Part shown: piece after piece, positions 62,549 through 64,000 of the stretch
Position numbering within the stretch: position 1 is the stretch's first letter
How the letters are laid out: each line of letters opens with the position of its first letter
From: JAKALD01 sp963817785
GTDB lineage: Bacteria > Pseudomonadota > Gammaproteobacteria > Burkholderiales > SG8-39
Direction: 5' to 3'
DNA: 64,000 nt
Assembly (NCBI GenBank): GCA_963817785.1
Contig: CAWFPL010000008.1
Coordinates: 1,302,001 to 1,366,000, forward strand
Notes under the pieces: model-generated
Seen by the model: the letters and a program-made list of their open reading frames with translations, nothing else
What the model was told of the DNA's origin: nothing
The model's database searches: none
Made by a program: the position numbers and the translations under genes

Positions 62549-64000
62549 TCACGCCGCCGAATGAAGCAAGCGTTCCGGCGGTCCGCTGTCGCCCACGGAC
62601 TGCTGCGCGCGTGCGTTGGCAAGGAAGGCCTGAAACATCAGCAAGCTCCATAGCGGCGCGGCGTAATCCCTGGCGCCGGACTGATGCGCGCCGACCAGGT
62701 GCCGAAGATACTTTTCATTAAAGAAGCCGGTCTCGGCCAGATCCGGGCCGAGGACCGCGTCGCGGACACGCTCTCTTAACGGGCCCCGGAACCATTGCGC
62801 CAGCGGCACGGCAAAGCCCATCTTCGGACGGTACATGATCTCGCGCGCCAGGTACGGCTCCATCGCCTTCTTGAGCAGAAACTTTCCCTCCTGCCCGCGG
62901 ACCTTGAGCGAGGACGGAAGGCTCGCCAGCCATTCCACCAAGGGGTGATCCATCAGCGGCTCCCTGACTTCGAGCGAGTGGGCCATGCTGGCCCGGTCCA
63001 CCTTGGTGTTGATGTCGCCGACCAGATAGGTCTTCAGGTCGAGATACTGCACGAGCGCGAGCGTGTCGTCGGTCCCGGCGCGGCAGGCATGGCGCCGGAA
63101 TACCTCCGCCGCGGAGTAGCCGCCCAAGCGCGCCTTGAAGCCGTTGCTGTAGAGCTGGCCGCGCATGTCATCGCGCAGGACGGACACGCTGTGGAAGTAC
63201 GCGTCCACCGAGGTACGCGCAAGCGCCTGAAAGGTCGATTTGGCGCGGAACACCCGCGGCGCCCAGTCGGCCTTCGGATACATCCGGCCGAGCAGGCCAA
63301 AGGCCGGCCGCCGGACGGAAATGGGCAAGGCGCTCCGCAGCCGCTCCTCCATGGCGTGCAGGCGGTAGCGCCGGTACCCGGCGAAGCTCTCGTCGCCGCC
63401 GTCGCCGGACAGCGCGACCGTCACATGCCGGCGGGCGAGCTGACAGACGCGGTAGGTCGGCAGCGCGGAGCTGTCCGCATAAGGCTCGTCGTAAGTCCGG
63501 GCGAGGACGTCGATGAGGTCGAAATCGTCACTGTCCACCGCGTCGACAAAGTGCCGCGTGCGGTATCGCGTCGCCACCTGCCGCGCGAACGCCGTCTCAT
63601 CGAAGGCCGGATCGCTGAACGAGATCGAACACGTGTTTACGGGTTCCGCGCTCACGCCGGCCATCATCGCGACCACCGCGCTGGAATCCACACCGCCGGA
63701 GAGAAAGGCGCCGAGCGGCACCTCGGAGATCATGCGCAGCCGGATCGACTCGCGCAGGCGATCGACCAGCTCCGCCTGAGCCTCGCGCTCGCCGATCGGG
63801 TTGTCGAGGGTGAAGCGCACATCCCAGTATTCTCTGGGTTCGGGGACGGGCCGGCCGCGCCGGATCGTCAGAGTGTGGGCCGGGGGCAGCTTGTGCGCGT
63901 CGCTATAGATGGTGCGCGGCTCGGGGATGTAGCCGAGGGCGAAATACTCTTCGATTGCAATCGGATCGAGCGCGCGTCGGAGGCGTGGATGCGCCAGCAG
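62549..64000 (-). CDS. XrtA-associated amidotransferase, asparagine-synthetase-like (partial, 5' end off the right edge)
   Basis: 484 codons of an open frame; the N-terminal glutaminase domain lies beyond 64000. At the visible 5' end LLAHPRLRRALDPIAIEEYF and ALGYIPEPRTIY lead into the synthetase domain: PLGAFLSGGVDSSAVVAMM, GDGGDESFAGYRRYR, EPYADSSALPTY and YRPKMGFAVPLAQWF near the end. It matches the exosortase-A system amidotransferase group (TIGR03108-like). It amidates a sugar carboxylate or similar group. Followed by the TIGR04063 GT4. Whether its glutaminase site is intact cannot be seen. Confidence 0.87.
   Translation of the reverse strand: MLAHPRLRRALDPIAIEEYFALGYIPEPRTIYSDAHKLPPAHTLTIRRGRPVPEPREYWDVRFTLDNPIGEREAQAELVDRLRESIRLRMISEVPLGAFLSGGVDSSAVVAMMAGVSAEPVNTCSISFSDPAFDETAFARQVATRYRTRHFVDAVDSDDFDLIDVLARTYDEPYADSSALPTYRVCQLARRHVTVALSGDGGDESFAGYRRYRLHAMEERLRSALPISVRRPAFGLLGRMYPKADWAPRVFRAKSTFQALARTSVDAYFHSVSVLRDDMRGQLYSNGFKARLGGYSAAEVFRRHACRAGTDDTLALVQYLDLKTYLVGDINTKVDRASMAHSLEVREPLMDHPLVEWLASLPSSLKVRGQEGKFLLKKAMEPYLAREIMYRPKMGFAVPLAQWFRGPLRERVRDAVLGPDLAETGFFNEKYLRHLVGAHQSGARDYAAPLWSLLMFQAFLANARAQQSVGDSGPPERLLHSAA

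Overview
The window comes from a high-GC proteobacterium, most likely a betaproteobacterium. It carries almost the whole gene set of an exosortase-A (XrtA/EpsH) type exopolysaccharide locus: XrtA-type export lipoprotein, chain-length protein, tyrosine autokinase, TIGR03016-type outer-membrane barrel, ExeA-like ATPase, DUF3473 deacetylase, TIGR03097-type ligase, TIGR04063-type glycosyltransferase and TIGR03108-type amidotransferase. Neither exosortase A nor a PEP-CTERM substrate is visible; they may lie beyond an edge. I see no rRNA, tRNA, CRISPR or phage genes.

Layout. 1-549 (-) is the N-terminal part of an N-acyl amino acid synthase (FeeM-like), followed by about 500 bp of AT-rich non-coding DNA. 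1069-4041 (+) is a four-gene unit: a Tat-exported TPGYWK protein, a PqqD-like chaperone, an HprK-related kinase and a nucleotidyltransferase (the HPr-rel-A type system). 4279-17540 (+) is the polysaccharide export/assembly operon. It ends with a VanZ/O-antigen-ligase protein split by a frameshift and a CysN-CysC fusion with a decayed GTPase domain. 17666-23718 (-) holds a sulfotransferase, a Wzx flippase and two glycosyltransferases. 23912-34237 (+) is a mosaic of ATP-grasp, deacetylase and glycosyltransferase genes with a decayed glycosyltransferase and insertion-sequence debris. It ends in a glycosyltransferase/alkaline-phosphatase-superfamily fusion.

34287-42122 (mostly -) contains further glycosyltransferases, two methyltransferases, a deacetylase-like protein, a small secreted protein and a second sulfotransferase. 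42214-54054 is a small natural-product cluster: an asparagine-synthetase-like enzyme with a degenerate glutaminase domain, an AMP-ligase with its own carrier domain, a two-module NRPS (C-A-PCP-C-A-PCP-TE) and an Sfp-type phosphopantetheinyl transferase. 54280-64000 (-) returns to polysaccharide genes: a third sulfotransferase, a Wzz-like protein fused to a degenerate tyrosine-recombinase fold, a second ligase, a PaaK/CapK-like protein, two GT4 enzymes and a partial amidotransferase.

Working model (inference). The locus builds and exports a heavily decorated polysaccharide: sulfated using PAPS from the CysC domain, deacetylated and methylated. It also encodes a peptide-modifying kinase system and a likely N-acyl dipeptide. 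The most unusual items are the Wzz/recombinase-fold fusion, the pseudo-GTPase CysNC next to three sulfotransferases, the GT2/phosphatase-fold fusion, and the lipopeptide-like NRPS set inside an XrtA-type locus.
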